A DNA stretch of 64,000 nt from Alphaproteobacteria bacterium (lineage in GTDB: Bacteria; Pseudomonadota; Alphaproteobacteria; Reyranellales; Reyranellaceae). This document shows positions 36,101-44,712 of the stretch, piece by piece. Below the pieces are notes generated by a model that was not told the DNA's origin, did no database searches, and worked only from the letters and a program-made list of their open reading frames with translations. Location: positions 62,001-126,000 of the forward strand of contig JAFKFL010000015.1 in the NCBI GenBank assembly GCA_017308235.1, in the 5' to 3' direction. Each line of letters starts with the position of its first letter. Within the stretch, counting starts at the first letter, position 1. A program made the position numbers and the translations under genes.

Positions 36101-37093
36101 ATGGCCCGCATCGTTATGGGAATCGGAACTTCGCACAGCCCTCTCCTGACGCTGGAAGGATCGCGCTGGGAGGAACGCGCTGCCGACGATTATCGAAATC
36201 GACGCCTCAACCTGTCGGATGGCCGCTGGGTGTCTTATGACCAATTGGCGGCAGAGGTCAAAAATCGGTACGCCTCGGTAAGCACCAGTGAGCAATTCGT
36301 TGCCAAGGCAAAGCTCTGTCAAAGTGCTCTGGACAGGATGGCAGCGAACCTCGCAGAGGCTGCGCCGGACGTCGTTGTCATCATTGGCGACGATCAAAAC
36401 GAACTATTCAGCTCGTCGAACATGCCGGCGGTATCGATTTTCTACGGCCACGAAGTCGCAATGCATCCTCGTAAGATCAATGGCGCATCGCCGTCGTGGC
36501 TGCCCACTGTGGCGAAGGGCTACGCCATGGATGACGCCCATGTCTTTCCCGGTGCTCCAGAGTTTTCTCTCGATCTCATCAAAGGGCTGATTGAACGCAA
36601 TATTGACGTAGGGGCTGCTGCAAAGGTCGATGACCCGCACAATGCGGGTTTTGGCCATGCCTATGGCTTCGTGGTGCGCCGCTTGTTTGCCGGGAAGGCA
36701 ATCCCGATCGTGCCCGTACTGCTCAATACCTATTACCCGCCCAACGTCCCGACGCCGGCTCGCTGCTACGACATCGGCCGAAACCTGCGATCGGCGATCG
36801 AGGGCAGTTCTGCAGATCTTCGCGTCGCTATCGTGGCGTCTGGTGGATTAAGCCATTTCGTCGTTGACGAGCAGCTTGATCGCCAAGTGGTCGGTGCCCT
36901 GGTGAAGGGCGATGGTGAGGCCCTGCGAAGTCTCCCGATATGTGCATTGAATGCGGGATCATCCGAAATCCGGAACTGGATCGTCCTGGCGGCCGCTATC
37001 GAGAACATGAAGAACCGCTGGTTTGAATATCAACCACTCGTCCGAACGCCAGCTGGAACGGGGATCGGCGTGGGGTTCGGGGTCTGGTCATAG
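36101..37093 (+). CDS. LigB-type extradiol ring-cleavage dioxygenase
   Basis: A 330-aa class III extradiol dioxygenase. The iron ligands expected in this fold can be placed: H12 in GIGTSHSP, then a GDDQNE segment, and the late GGLSHF motif. These enzymes cleave catecholic rings such as protocatechuate or gallate; some relatives open other substrates, so the target is open. ATG 36101 has AAGGA 6 bases upstream. The gene is AT-richer than its surroundings: sample lines give 29 of 60 and 32 of 60 G+C against 42 of 60 in the CmcJ-like gene. This suggests a different origin. It stands alone. Confidence 0.85.
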   Translation: MARIVMGIGTSHSPLLTLEGSRWEERAADDYRNRRLNLSDGRWVSYDQLAAEVKNRYASVSTSEQFVAKAKLCQSALDRMAANLAEAAPDVVVIIGDDQNELFSSSNMPAVSIFYGHEVAMHPRKINGASPSWLPTVAKGYAMDDAHVFPGAPEFSLDLIKGLIERNIDVGAAAKVDDPHNAGFGHAYGFVVRRLFAGKAIPIVPVLLNTYYPPNVPTPARCYDIGRNLRSAIEGSSADLRVAIVASGGLSHFVVDEQLDRQVVGALVKGDGEALRSLPICALNAGSSEIRNWIVLAAAIENMKNRWFEYQPLVRTPAGTGIGVGFGVWS

Positions 37094-37622
37094 TGCCGGC
37101 CCGTGACTGCACGAGCGTCGACGCCACCGGGGCGGGCTTCAAGGTCACGGCCTACCCGCAGGCTGCGTACGCCCGTCCTCGTCGAGCAGCAAATGCCTCG
37201 AGTCGCTAAATAAGCAGCTTTTTAAGTAGCTCGATCAGGGGCCGCCAGCGCAGGCGACTGTCGCAAGAAGTCAATCGTCCTTCGCGCTCGTCGATGTAGG
37301 TTCGCCAGTGAGGCGATGCCCTGGCACGCCGCCTGAATTGGAGATTTGAGCTAATGCGAACCGTCATCTGCACGGCGCTGGTCAGTTGAGTGACGAATGA
37401 GATTCGGACTGGCTCTCGCCTCGATCATCGCGTTGGGCATGTTCGGCATTCGCGTGGCGATCTCGAAGATCAATTACCGCCGACCGCCGGACGCCAGCGT
37501 TTCCCGCCCTTAACTTGTGATCTCGAGCACCACCAATATCGGGGTGGCCGAGCTCTGGCCAGTGTGGTTCGAGATTCGCATTGAAAGTAGACTGCCTGCC
37601 AATGGTATGTGATTCGGTAAAG
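37094..37622 (+). other. long spacer upstream of the radical SAM gene
   Basis: 529 bases between co-directional genes. It holds the microprotein candidate at 37397-37513 and, before it, an 11-codon frame at 37356 preceded by GGAG. I see no RNA gene or promoter consensus. The stretch near 37200-37230 is AT-rich compared with the average. Confidence 0.4.
37397..37513 (+). CDS. possible 38-aa single-TM microprotein
   Basis: ATG 37397 opens a 38-codon frame: a hydrophobic helix (LALASIIALGMFGIRVAIS) followed by a basic, proline-rich tail KINYRRPPDASVSRP. The shape (short Arg start, one TM helix, positively charged end) is that of a real small membrane protein, but the Shine-Dalgarno is weak and composition alone cannot prove it. 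No family is recognised. Confidence 0.35.
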   Translation: MRFGLALASIIALGMFGIRVAISKINYRRPPDASVSRP

Positions 37623-39452
37623 ATGGATCTCTCGGCAAAGCGCGCGGTCTCGACGTCGACCTTTCAACTCGTGTTGATCAAGCCGACGCACTACGACGAC
37701 GACGGCTATCCCATCACATGGCTGCGGTCTCATATTCCATCCAACAGCCTGGCCGCACTCTATGGCCTGGGGGAGGATTGCCGCCGGCGCGCCATACTGG
37801 GACCGGACGTCGACATCGTCACCACGCCAATCGACGAAACCAATACCCGGGTCCGGAGTGACCGCATCGTCCGCGACTTCAAGCGCTCGGGCGGCAAGGG
37901 CCTGATCTGCCTGGTCGGTGTGCAGTCCAACCAGTTTCCGCACGCTGTCGATCTCGCCCGCCAGTTCATCAAGGCGGGCGTGCCGGTGGCGATGGGCGGT
38001 TTCCATGTCGCCGGCTGCCTGTCGATGCTTCCAGTGGTGCCGCCGGAGATCAAGGATGCCATGGACATGGGCGTTTCGATCTTCGCCGGCGAGGCCGAGG
38101 AAGGCCGTCTCGACGAGGTGATCCGCGACGCATGGAACGGCACGCTGAAGCGCCTCTACAACTACATGGATGACCTGCCGGGCATCGAAAATGCGCCGAC
38201 GCCGCACCTGCCGGCCGCGGCGCTCGCCCGCAACGAAGGTAAGAGCTCGAGTTTCGACCTCGGCCGAGGCTGTCCCTTTCAATGCTCGTTCTGCACCATC
38301 ATCAACGTGCAGGGCCGCAAGAGCCGCTTTCGCAACGCCGACGATCTCGAGGCGATCATCCGCGAGAACCACAAGCAGGGAATTACGTCGTTCTTCATCA
38401 CCGACGATAACATGGCCCGCAACCGGCATTGGGAAGAGTTCTTCGATCGCATCATCGAGCTCAAGGAGAACGAAGGCATCGAGCTCTCCCTCCTGATCCA
38501 GGTCGACACGCAATGCCATCGCATCCCGCGCTTCATCCAGAAGGCGGACTGGGCCGGCGTCTACCGCGTGTTCATCGGGCTGGAGAACATCAACCCCGAT
38601 AACCTGCTGGCTGCCAAGAAGCGGCAGAACAAGATCACCGAATACCGCAAGATGCTGCAGGCCTGGCACAAGGTCGGCATCTCGACCTGGGCGGGTTACA
38701 TCCTCGGCTTCCCCGGCGACACGCGCGAATCGATCCTGCGCGACATGGAGATCATCAAGAAGGAGCTGCCGCTCGACATCCTCGAGCTGTTCATGCTCAC
38801 GCCGCTGCCGGGCTCCGAGGACCATCAAAAGCTTTGGAAGCAGGGCGTATGGATGGACCCCGACCTCAATAAGTACGACGTGCACCACCGGGTCGTGCAC
38901 CATCCGAAGATGGGCGACGCGGAGTACGAGCAGACCTACCGCGACGCCTGGCGCGCCTACTACACGCCCGAGCACATCGAGACGGTGGCGCGCCGCCATG
39001 GCTCGGTGAAGGGCCGCAATCCGGCCGAGCCGGCCCAGTTCATGACAATGTTCAAGATCATGTTCGAGGCTGAGGGGATCCATCCGCTCGAGGGCGGCTT
39101 CGTGCGTTTGAAGTACCGCCGCGACCGCCGCTACGGCCTGCCGATCGAGCCGATTGGAGTGTTCCACTGGAAGCTGGCGGTCGAGGGCTGGAGGAAGTTG
39201 CGCATCTACGCGAAGCTCGCCTGGCAGGGCTGGCGGATCGGCCAGAAGGTCAAGCACGATCCCAGACGCCATGAGTACATGGATCTCGCTCTCTCGCCGG
39301 TGGACGACGAGGACGACAAGCTTGCGCTGTTCGCCGAAACGTCGGGTGGCGAGGCCGCTCTTGCCAAGGTGCGCAGCGAGGACCTCGCCCGCGCCAAGCT
39401 CGCCGTCGCTCAGAACCAAAGGCTAGTGACGTCCAGAGTAGCTTCTGGCTGA
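37623..39452 (+). CDS. radical SAM protein with an N-terminal B12-binding-like domain
   Basis: About 609 aa from ATG 37623; earlier in-frame starts (ATG 37602, TTG 37581) cannot be excluded. The [4Fe-4S]-SAM motif is GCPFQCSFC, just over 200 residues in. It is preceded by a Rossmann-like region (LICLVGVQSNQFPHAVDLARQ) that resembles cobalamin-binding domains but lacks the DxHxxG corrinoid ligand motif. FFITDDNMARNR, VFIGLENINPDNL and GYILGFPGDT are standard later segments. The C-terminal region of about 150 residues is basic, with FHWKLAVEGWRKL repeats. Likely a SAM-radical methyl or C-C bond enzyme; the substrate is unknown and no partner gene is adjacent. Confidence 0.82.
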   Translation: MDLSAKRAVSTSTFQLVLIKPTHYDDDGYPITWLRSHIPSNSLAALYGLGEDCRRRAILGPDVDIVTTPIDETNTRVRSDRIVRDFKRSGGKGLICLVGVQSNQFPHAVDLARQFIKAGVPVAMGGFHVAGCLSMLPVVPPEIKDAMDMGVSIFAGEAEEGRLDEVIRDAWNGTLKRLYNYMDDLPGIENAPTPHLPAAALARNEGKSSSFDLGRGCPFQCSFCTIINVQGRKSRFRNADDLEAIIRENHKQGITSFFITDDNMARNRHWEEFFDRIIELKENEGIELSLLIQVDTQCHRIPRFIQKADWAGVYRVFIGLENINPDNLLAAKKRQNKITEYRKMLQAWHKVGISTWAGYILGFPGDTRESILRDMEIIKKELPLDILELFMLTPLPGSEDHQKLWKQGVWMDPDLNKYDVHHRVVHHPKMGDAEYEQTYRDAWRAYYTPEHIETVARRHGSVKGRNPAEPAQFMTMFKIMFEAEGIHPLEGGFVRLKYRRDRRYGLPIEPIGVFHWKLAVEGWRKLRIYAKLAWQGWRIGQKVKHDPRRHEYMDLALSPVDDEDDKLALFAETSGGEAALAKVRSEDLARAKLAVAQNQRLVTSRVASG

Positions 39453-39602
39453 CTTTGCGGGGACGCGCTGCGGATCGCCGACCGAGGAGCGCGCAAGTAG
39501 CCGCACGTCCAAGTGATCTTTGATTCAGCGAAATGCCGCCGCCTGCTTCGCCCTTGCTTCCGCAAAATGGTCGAAGTGTTTGGACGCTAAGTTGTTGATA
39601 TA

Positions 39603-39679
<77 letters not shown>

Positions 39680-39824
39680 GCGACGCGCCGGACCATAGCG
39701 GAGCGAGATCGGTCCCGCAATGCGGCCGGCATCGCGGCGGCCGGCGATAAGCCTTGGTGATCGGCCGGCCTTCGGGCAAAAGTCCGCGGCGATATCGAGC
39801 CATGTACCGAGGGAGAGACGAGCA

Positions 39825-40205
39825 ATGGCCAAGCAACTGTTCCGCGACGGCACGGAAGTCGTCGGTTTCTATGTCCGTGCGCTGAAGAGCGGCCCGTTCG
39901 TGTTCGTGTCGGGCACCACGTCGCTCGACAAACGCGGCCGCGTGCAGGGCAAGGATGCCGCCGAGCAGACGCTGATCACCATGCGCAAGATCGAGGCCGC
40001 GCTGAAGTCGGCCGGTGCGCGGCTCCGGGATCTGACGCGGCTCACCATCTTCGTCACCGACATCCGCGACATGGGCGCCGTCTCCAAGGCGCTCGGCAAG
40101 GTGCTGAAGGGCTCGGCGGTGAGCGCGACCCTGGTCGCGGTCAGCGCGCTTGCGGCACCGGGTCTGTTGGTGGAGATCGAATCGACGGCGGTGGTCGAGC
40201 GCTAA
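39825..40205 (+). CDS. RidA/YjgF family protein, atypical active site
   Basis: A 126-aa RidA-fold protein (FVFVSGTTSLDKRGRV, EQTLITMRKIEAALKSAGA, TIFVTDIRDMGAVSKAL, VEIESTAVV). RidA proteins are trimers that hydrolyse reactive enamine/imine intermediates using a conserved Arg near the C-terminal strand. Here the segment reads SATLVAVSALAAPGLLVEIE with no Arg at that place, so this is probably a RidA-like paralogue with a changed role. ATG 39825 follows GGGAGAG about 10 bases upstream. Confidence 0.88.
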   Translation: MAKQLFRDGTEVVGFYVRALKSGPFVFVSGTTSLDKRGRVQGKDAAEQTLITMRKIEAALKSAGARLRDLTRLTIFVTDIRDMGAVSKALGKVLKGSAVSATLVAVSALAAPGLLVEIESTAVVER

Positions 40206-40211
40206 GCCAGG

Positions 40212-41297
40212 CTACTCGCCGTGGCTGATGGCGCCGACATTGGTGGGCGTCTGCGCCATGTGTCGGCGCGAGCCCCAGAGGGAGGCCATCTTGGGCTGCA
40301 CCTTTCCGGCGTCGGCGCCGGAGGGCAGGTTGGCGGCGTGGTTATCGATCCAGGCCACGATATCGGCCGAGACCTGGGGCCCTTCCTTGTCGCGCAGCAG
40401 CAGGTGATAGCCGTGCTCGTAGAAGGCAAGCTTTGAATCCGTCCGCCGTGGCATCAGCTCGATCACCTCGCGGACCGGGCCCGTCGGCACGATGCGGTCC
40501 TCCATCCCATGCAACAGCATGTACGGCATCCGCACGTTCTCGGCTGCGGCGCAGGCGGCATCCATCAGGTCGAGCAGGCCCGCGCCCATGTCGATCCGCG
40601 GATTGCGCAGCATCAGCGGATCCTTTTGCAGCTTCTCGATGGTCTTCGGGTTGTCGGTAGGACGGAAGTCGATCGAGGTCGGCCCCGCTGGCAGCCAGGG
40701 GATGGTATGGGTGAAAAACCAGACGCCGGCAGTGACGAACTTGCCCAGCGACTGGCGCGAGCGCACGGCGGGTGCCAGCAGGATCAGCCCGTCGGCCGCA
40801 ATGCCGCGGTCGGCCGCCACCAGCGCCACGGCGCCGCCCATGCTTTCGCCTGCGACGTAGAGCGGCACGTCGGGATGGCGCCGGCGGACGAGGGTCGCGA
40901 CCGTGTTGGCGTCGTCCACCAGCGTGTCGGTGCCAGGCCAGCGGTTGCGTGTCGGGCTCTTGCCGAAGCCGCGCTGATCGTAGGCGTAGGTGGCGAACCC
41001 CGCCTTGGACCAGATCTCGGCAGGTTCCGAGAAAGCATCGCGGTAATCGCCGAAGCCGTGCAGGCCCAGGATGACCGCCTTGGGGTTGGCGCCGTTTGCC
41101 GCAGGCCAGACCGAGAGCGGTAGCGACGTGCCGTCGGCCGCGACATAACGGTCGCCCGTCAGTCGGGGCGCGCCTTCGGGCCTTCCGGCCGGGACGACCA
41201 GCGGCGAGCATGCAGCCAGCATGACCGGCGCGCAGCTAGCGGCTATCATGCGGCGACGCGACAGGAGAGAGATCGTGACCGAGCCTTTTGAAACCAT
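40212..41297 (-). CDS. alpha/beta hydrolase, putative lipoprotein (monoglyceride lipase-like)
   Basis: Up to 361 aa. The start at 41297 gives an N-terminal region with RRR, a hydrophobic segment and a lipobox VMLAAC, so a lipid-anchored envelope protein; a shorter start at 41249 lacks the positive charges. The body is a serine hydrolase: [21 protein letters not shown], nucleophile GESMGGA, acid near HGMEDRIVP, His in EHGYHLLL. This matches monoacylglycerol-lipase/lysophospholipase types. It overlaps the divergent zinc-finger gene by about 23 bases if the long start is right. Confidence 0.85.
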   Translation of the reverse strand: MVSKGSVTISLLSRRRMIAASCAPVMLAACSPLVVPAGRPEGAPRLTGDRYVAADGTSLPLSVWPAANGANPKAVILGLHGFGDYRDAFSEPAEIWSKAGFATYAYDQRGFGKSPTRNRWPGTDTLVDDANTVATLVRRRHPDVPLYVAGESMGGAVALVAADRGIAADGLILLAPAVRSRQSLGKFVTAGVWFFTHTIPWLPAGPTSIDFRPTDNPKTIEKLQKDPLMLRNPRIDMGAGLLDLMDAACAAAENVRMPYMLLHGMEDRIVPTGPVREVIELMPRRTDSKLAFYEHGYHLLLRDKEGPQVSADIVAWIDNHAANLPSGADAGKVQPKMASLWGSRRHMAQTPTNVGAISHGE

Positions 41298-41460
41298 CAC
41301 CGTCGACACGGACCGCGTTGCCTGTGATGGCGGTGGCGGCCCCCTGGGGCACCCCAAAGTCTACCTGAACCTCGGCGAGGAAGGGCGAATTGAGTGTCCC
41401 TATTGCAGCCGGATTTACCTGCTGCGGGAAGGGACCAAGCCGGACGCCCATGCCCATTGA
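41275..41460 (+). CDS. zinc-finger protein, NDUFS6-like
   Basis: A 61-aa protein with a Cys/His set: [20 protein letters not shown], then [12 protein letters not shown]. This is the bacterial short zinc-finger group related to complex I subunit NDUFS6 (13 kDa A subunit), widespread in alphaproteobacteria. GTG 41275 is chosen because AGGAGAGAG lies just upstream. Function in bacteria is not well defined. Followed 41 bases later by a MaoC-like gene. Confidence 0.85.
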   Translation: MTEPFETITVDTDRVACDGGGGPLGHPKVYLNLGEEGRIECPYCSRIYLLREGTKPDAHAH

Positions 41461-41501
41461 GGCTCATGCACATCGACGCCCATCCACAGCGAGGATCAGC
41501 C

Positions 41502-41960
41502 ATGAAGCAACTGGGCGAAGGTTGGAACTGGCGTGACCTCAAGGTCGGGGACCGGTTTGTCACCTTCGGCCGGACGCTGTTCGAGGCCGACCTGCTGAAT
41601 TTCGTGACGCTTTGCGGCTTTTCCGAGGAGCTGTTTACCAACAAGCAATACATCGAACGGCACGCGCCCATGCGCGGCGGCCATCCGGTTCCCGGCGCGC
41701 TGGTCTATTCCATGGCCGAAGGCCTGGTGATCCCGACCACCCTGCAGGGCACCGGGCTCGCCTTCCTGTCGATGGGCTTCGACATCAAGGGCCCGACCTA
41801 TGTCGGCGACACGATCCATGTCGAGATCGAGGTGACGGAGATAAAGCCCACGTCCAAGGACCCGATGCGCGCCCTCGTGCGCACGACCAACGAGGTCAAG
41901 ACCCAGAGGGGCGCCACCGTCCTGGTCTACACGCCGCTGCGCATGATGCAGGGCCACTAG
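41502..41960 (+). CDS. MaoC-like dehydratase domain protein
   Basis: A 152-aa single hot-dog domain. WNWRDLKVGDRFVTFGRTLF, DLLNFVTLCGFSEELF, then VPGALVYSMAEGLV and GPTYVGDTIHVEIEV fit MaoC-type (R)-specific enoyl-CoA hydratases, though the catalytic Asp/His pair is not cleanly readable. ATG 41502 follows GAGGAT. A crotonase gene follows at 49 bases, consistent with a CoA-ester pathway. Confidence 0.85.
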   Translation: MKQLGEGWNWRDLKVGDRFVTFGRTLFEADLLNFVTLCGFSEELFTNKQYIERHAPMRGGHPVPGALVYSMAEGLVIPTTLQGTGLAFLSMGFDIKGPTYVGDTIHVEIEVTEIKPTSKDPMRALVRTTNEVKTQRGATVLVYTPLRMMQGH

Positions 41961-42009
41961 CTTTCACACGGACCGCGCGTATCCTGCGCGCTTCCATGAG
42001 GTCACTGAG

Positions 42010-42792
42010 ATGGCGAAGGTCGAGGTCGAGAAGGAAGACGAGATCACCATCGTGTCGATCAACCGCTTTGCCGAGGCGCGCAATGCGGTCGATCCGGAAA
42101 CGGCACTTCTCCTGCGCGAGGCCTTCCTTGCGTTCGATGCCGACGATAGCCAATCGGTCGCGATCCTGACCGGCCGCGAGGGCTCTTTCTGCGCCGGCTA
42201 CGATCTCAAGGTGACGGCGGTGGTGCAGGGGCAGGGCCGGGCAGCGCACGACTTCGAGGGCCCGGGCCCGATGGGGCCGACGCGCCATCTGCTCACCAAG
42301 CCGGTGATTGCCGCCGTCGAGGGCTATGCCGTCGCGGGCGGACTGGAACTCGCCCTGTGGTGCGATCTGCGCGTGGCGTCGGAAACGGCGAAGTTCGGCG
42401 TCTTCTGTCGCCGCTGGGGCGTGCCCCTGGTCGACGGCGGCACGGTGCGATTGCCGCGCCTGATCGGCCAAAGCCGTGCGCTCGACATGATCCTGACCGG
42501 CCGCGAGGTGGGTGCGCGTGAGGCGTTCGACTGGGGCCTCGCCAATCGCCTGGCGCCGGCCGGTGCTGCGCTGGCCGAGGCGAAGCGGCTCGCCCAGCAG
42601 CTCGCGAAGTTTCCGCAACTCTGCCTGCGTTCCGACCGTCGTTCTTCCTACGAGCAATGGGGATTGGAGCTCAGCCGTGCGCTCGTCAACGAAGGGCGCC
42701 TCGGCCAGCCGTCGCTGGACGCCGAGGCGGGGACGGGCGCTTCCCGCTTCGCCGCAGGCAAGGGCCGCGGCGGCAATTTCAGCGATATCTGA
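42010..42792 (+). CDS. enoyl-CoA hydratase/isomerase family protein (crotonase)
   Basis: A 260-aa crotonase. REGSFCAGYDLKV is the oxyanion-hole motif, and LTKPVIAAVEGYAVAGGLELAL the second. LWCDLRVASETAKFGVFCRRWGVPLVDGG matches the paralogue at 43850-44620 closely, so the two are likely ancient duplicates. The usual catalytic Glu positions are not preserved exactly, so hydratase, isomerase or other CoA-ester activity is open. Ends at a bidirectional terminator. Confidence 0.9.
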   Translation: MAKVEVEKEDEITIVSINRFAEARNAVDPETALLLREAFLAFDADDSQSVAILTGREGSFCAGYDLKVTAVVQGQGRAAHDFEGPGPMGPTRHLLTKPVIAAVEGYAVAGGLELALWCDLRVASETAKFGVFCRRWGVPLVDGGTVRLPRLIGQSRALDMILTGREVGAREAFDWGLANRLAPAGAALAEAKRLAQQLAKFPQLCLRSDRRSSYEQWGLELSRALVNEGRLGQPSLDAEAGTGASRFAAGKGRGGNFSDI

Positions 42793-42820
42793 GGAGCGCG
42801 CCACTGGAGTGGCGCGCTCC
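42793..42820. terminator. bidirectional terminator between convergent genes
   Basis: GGAGCGCGCCACT / AGTGGCGCGCTCC, a perfect 13-bp stem with a 2-base centre, immediately after the stop of the crotonase gene and 7 bases before the end of the convergent oxidoreductase gene. T-runs are lacking, but its placement strongly suggests a shared transcription end. Confidence 0.6.
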
Positions 42821-42826
42821 CTTGAG

Positions 42827-43849
42827 TCACGGAACCAGCACGGCCTTGCCGACAACGGTCCGTTGCTGGATCAGCTTGAACGCCTTCACCCAGTCGGCGA
42901 GGTCGAGGGTTACGGCAACCGTGGCCAGGAGCTTGCCCTCGGTGAACCAGCGCATCAGCTCTTCTTGCGCCATCGCCACCATCGCGCGCCGCCGTTCGAG
43001 GCCCGCCGCATCCTTCGTACTGGGTGCCTTCTTGCCACCCCAGCCGGTCCAGTAGCCGTAGTAGAAGCCGATCACCGTCACGTTCTTGACCAGCAGGATG
43101 TTGGCAGGGATCTGCGGGATGGCGCCTGACGCGAAGCCCATCGGGATGATGCGGCCCTCCGGCGCCACACAGCGCAGCGAGACGTCGAACGCCGAGCCGC
43201 CAACTGGATCGTAGATCACGTCAGCGCCGCGGCCGTCGGTCAGCTCAAGTACGCGGGCGCGCAGATCCTCGGTGCGATAGTCGATCAGGTGGTCGGCGCC
43301 GGCCACTTCCGCCGCGGCGAGCTTGTCGGCGCCGCCGGCTGAGGCGATCACGGTGGCGCCCATCGCCTTGCCGACCTCGATGCCGGTCAGTCCCGAGCCG
43401 CCGCCCGCGCCATGCACCAGCAGTACTTCGCCAGGCTGCAGGTTCGCCTTCCACTTCAACGCGCCATAGGCGGTGGGATAGAGCGTCGGGAAGTTGGTCG
43501 CCTCGGCGTACGGCATGCGGTCGGGGATCCGCGCCGCATTCGCCGCCGTCGCGACGGCATATTCGGCGAAGCCGCCCTGAGGCACGCCAGTGGCGATGCG
43601 ATCGCCGACCTTGAGCGTGTCGACGCCCGACCCCAGCGCCACGACATGGCCCGCGAGCTCGTTGCCGGGAATGTAGGGCAGCGCCGGCTTGTTCTGGTGC
43701 TTGCCCTCGATGCCCAGCATCGCGGCAAAGCTCACACCTGCCGCGCCAACCCGGATCAAGACCTCGCCGGCCTTCGGTTCCGGCGTCGGCGCATCCTCGA
43801 TCTTGAGACTCTCGATCGGACCGTACGCATGACACACCAACGCTCGCAT
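42827..43849 (-). CDS. NADPH:quinone oxidoreductase family protein (zinc-independent MDR)
   Basis: A 340-aa medium-chain dehydrogenase/reductase. The N-terminal GroES-like domain (EVLIRVGAAGVSFAAMLGIEG) has no zinc ligands, and the nucleotide motif LLVHGAGGGSGLTGIEVGKAMGA binds NADPH. DYRTEDLRARVLELTDGRGADV is typical of quinone oxidoreductases. The start codon directly follows the upstream crotonase stop (TGA-ATG), so the two form an operon. Confidence 0.9.
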   Translation of the reverse strand: MRALVCHAYGPIESLKIEDAPTPEPKAGEVLIRVGAAGVSFAAMLGIEGKHQNKPALPYIPGNELAGHVVALGSGVDTLKVGDRIATGVPQGGFAEYAVATAANAARIPDRMPYAEATNFPTLYPTAYGALKWKANLQPGEVLLVHGAGGGSGLTGIEVGKAMGATVIASAGGADKLAAAEVAGADHLIDYRTEDLRARVLELTDGRGADVIYDPVGGSAFDVSLRCVAPEGRIIPMGFASGAIPQIPANILLVKNVTVIGFYYGYWTGWGGKKAPSTKDAAGLERRRAMVAMAQEELMRWFTEGKLLATVAVTLDLADWVKAFKLIQQRTVVGKAVLVP

Positions 43850-44620
43850 TCATTTCCTCTTGAAACTGCCGTGCCGGCCTTCGCCTTGCGCGAAGCGCGC
43901 GGCGCCCTGTTGCGATTCTTGCCGGCGCGCGACAAGTGACAGCTCCATCTCGCGCCGGATGGCGGCCGCCTGGGCGCGGTCGAAGCTTTCGTAGGCCGAT
44001 TGCCGGTCCGATGTCATGGCGATGGGCGGAAAGGTCGCGATCTCTGCCGCCAGTTTCTCCGCCTCGGCTCGGGTCGTGCCGCGCGCGACTTTGCGCGTTG
44101 CAAGCCCGATCGCAACAGCCTCGTCGGCGCCGACCGCACGGCCGGTCAGCAGCATGTCGATTGCCCGGCCCTGGCCTACGATGCGGGGCAGTCGCACCGT
44201 GGTGCCGTCGCTCATCGGCACCCCCCAGCGACGCGAGAAGACGCCGAATACAGCGGTGTCGTCGACGATTCGGATGTCGCAGAACAGGGCCACGCCCAGC
44301 CCGCCGGCGCAGGCATGGCCTTCGACCGCCGCGATCACCGGCTTGGCTAGCGGCGCGCGCAACGGACCTTCATCGCTGCCGGCCCAGGGGAAGTAGTCGG
44401 TGCCGCCACCCACCTCCTTGAGATCGGCGCCGGCGCAGAAGGCGCCATCCGCGCCGGTCAGGACGGCGACGCGCGCCTCGGCATCGGCCTCGAACGCGCG
44501 AAGCGCCGCGGCAAGCGCGTGCGCGGCCTCGTTGTCGAGCGCGTTGCGCGCCTGCGGACGATTGATGACGATAGTGGTGACGGCGCCGCTGCGTTCGACG
44601 AGGATCTTCTTGGATTCCAT
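43850..44620 (-). CDS. enoyl-CoA hydratase/isomerase family protein (crotonase)
   Basis: A 256-aa crotonase. GADGAFCAGADLKEVGGG and KPVIAAVEGHACAGGLGVAL are the oxyanion-hole motifs, with FGVFSRRWGVPMSDGTTVRL as in the paralogue at 42010-42792. ATG 44620 (MESKKILVERSG) has GGAAAAG upstream; an in-frame ATG at 44665 lies inside the palindromic repeat and is rejected. It is in an operon with the downstream quinone oxidoreductase. Confidence 0.9.
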   Translation of the reverse strand: MESKKILVERSGAVTTIVINRPQARNALDNEAAHALAAALRAFEADAEARVAVLTGADGAFCAGADLKEVGGGTDYFPWAGSDEGPLRAPLAKPVIAAVEGHACAGGLGVALFCDIRIVDDTAVFGVFSRRWGVPMSDGTTVRLPRIVGQGRAIDMLLTGRAVGADEAVAIGLATRKVARGTTRAEAEKLAAEIATFPPIAMTSDRQSAYESFDRAQAAAIRREMELSLVARRQESQQGAARFAQGEGRHGSFKRK

Positions 44621-44629
44621 ATCATGCTT

Positions 44630-44708
44630 TTCCGGACCGCGAGCTTCCAGCTCGCTCATTCGCATTCATATGCACCTCATGAGCGCGCTGGAAGCGCGCG
44701 GTCCAGAA
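44630..44708. repeat. palindromic intergenic repeat, family A copy 1
   Basis: 30-base arms at 44630-44659 and 44679-44708 with three mismatches, around a 19-base loop; core sequence begins TTCCGGACCGCGAGC and ends at CTCAT/ATGAG. The same core builds the perfect inverted repeat at 60084-60154, so this is a dispersed REP-like family. It separates two minus-strand genes and may act as a terminator or mRNA stabiliser. Confidence 0.75.
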
Positions 44709-44712
44709 GATG

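Noticed and set aside
37470-39419. Long minus-strand open frame opposite the radical SAM gene
   Set aside because: Shadow of the radical SAM coding sequence; no start signal and no recognisable motif.
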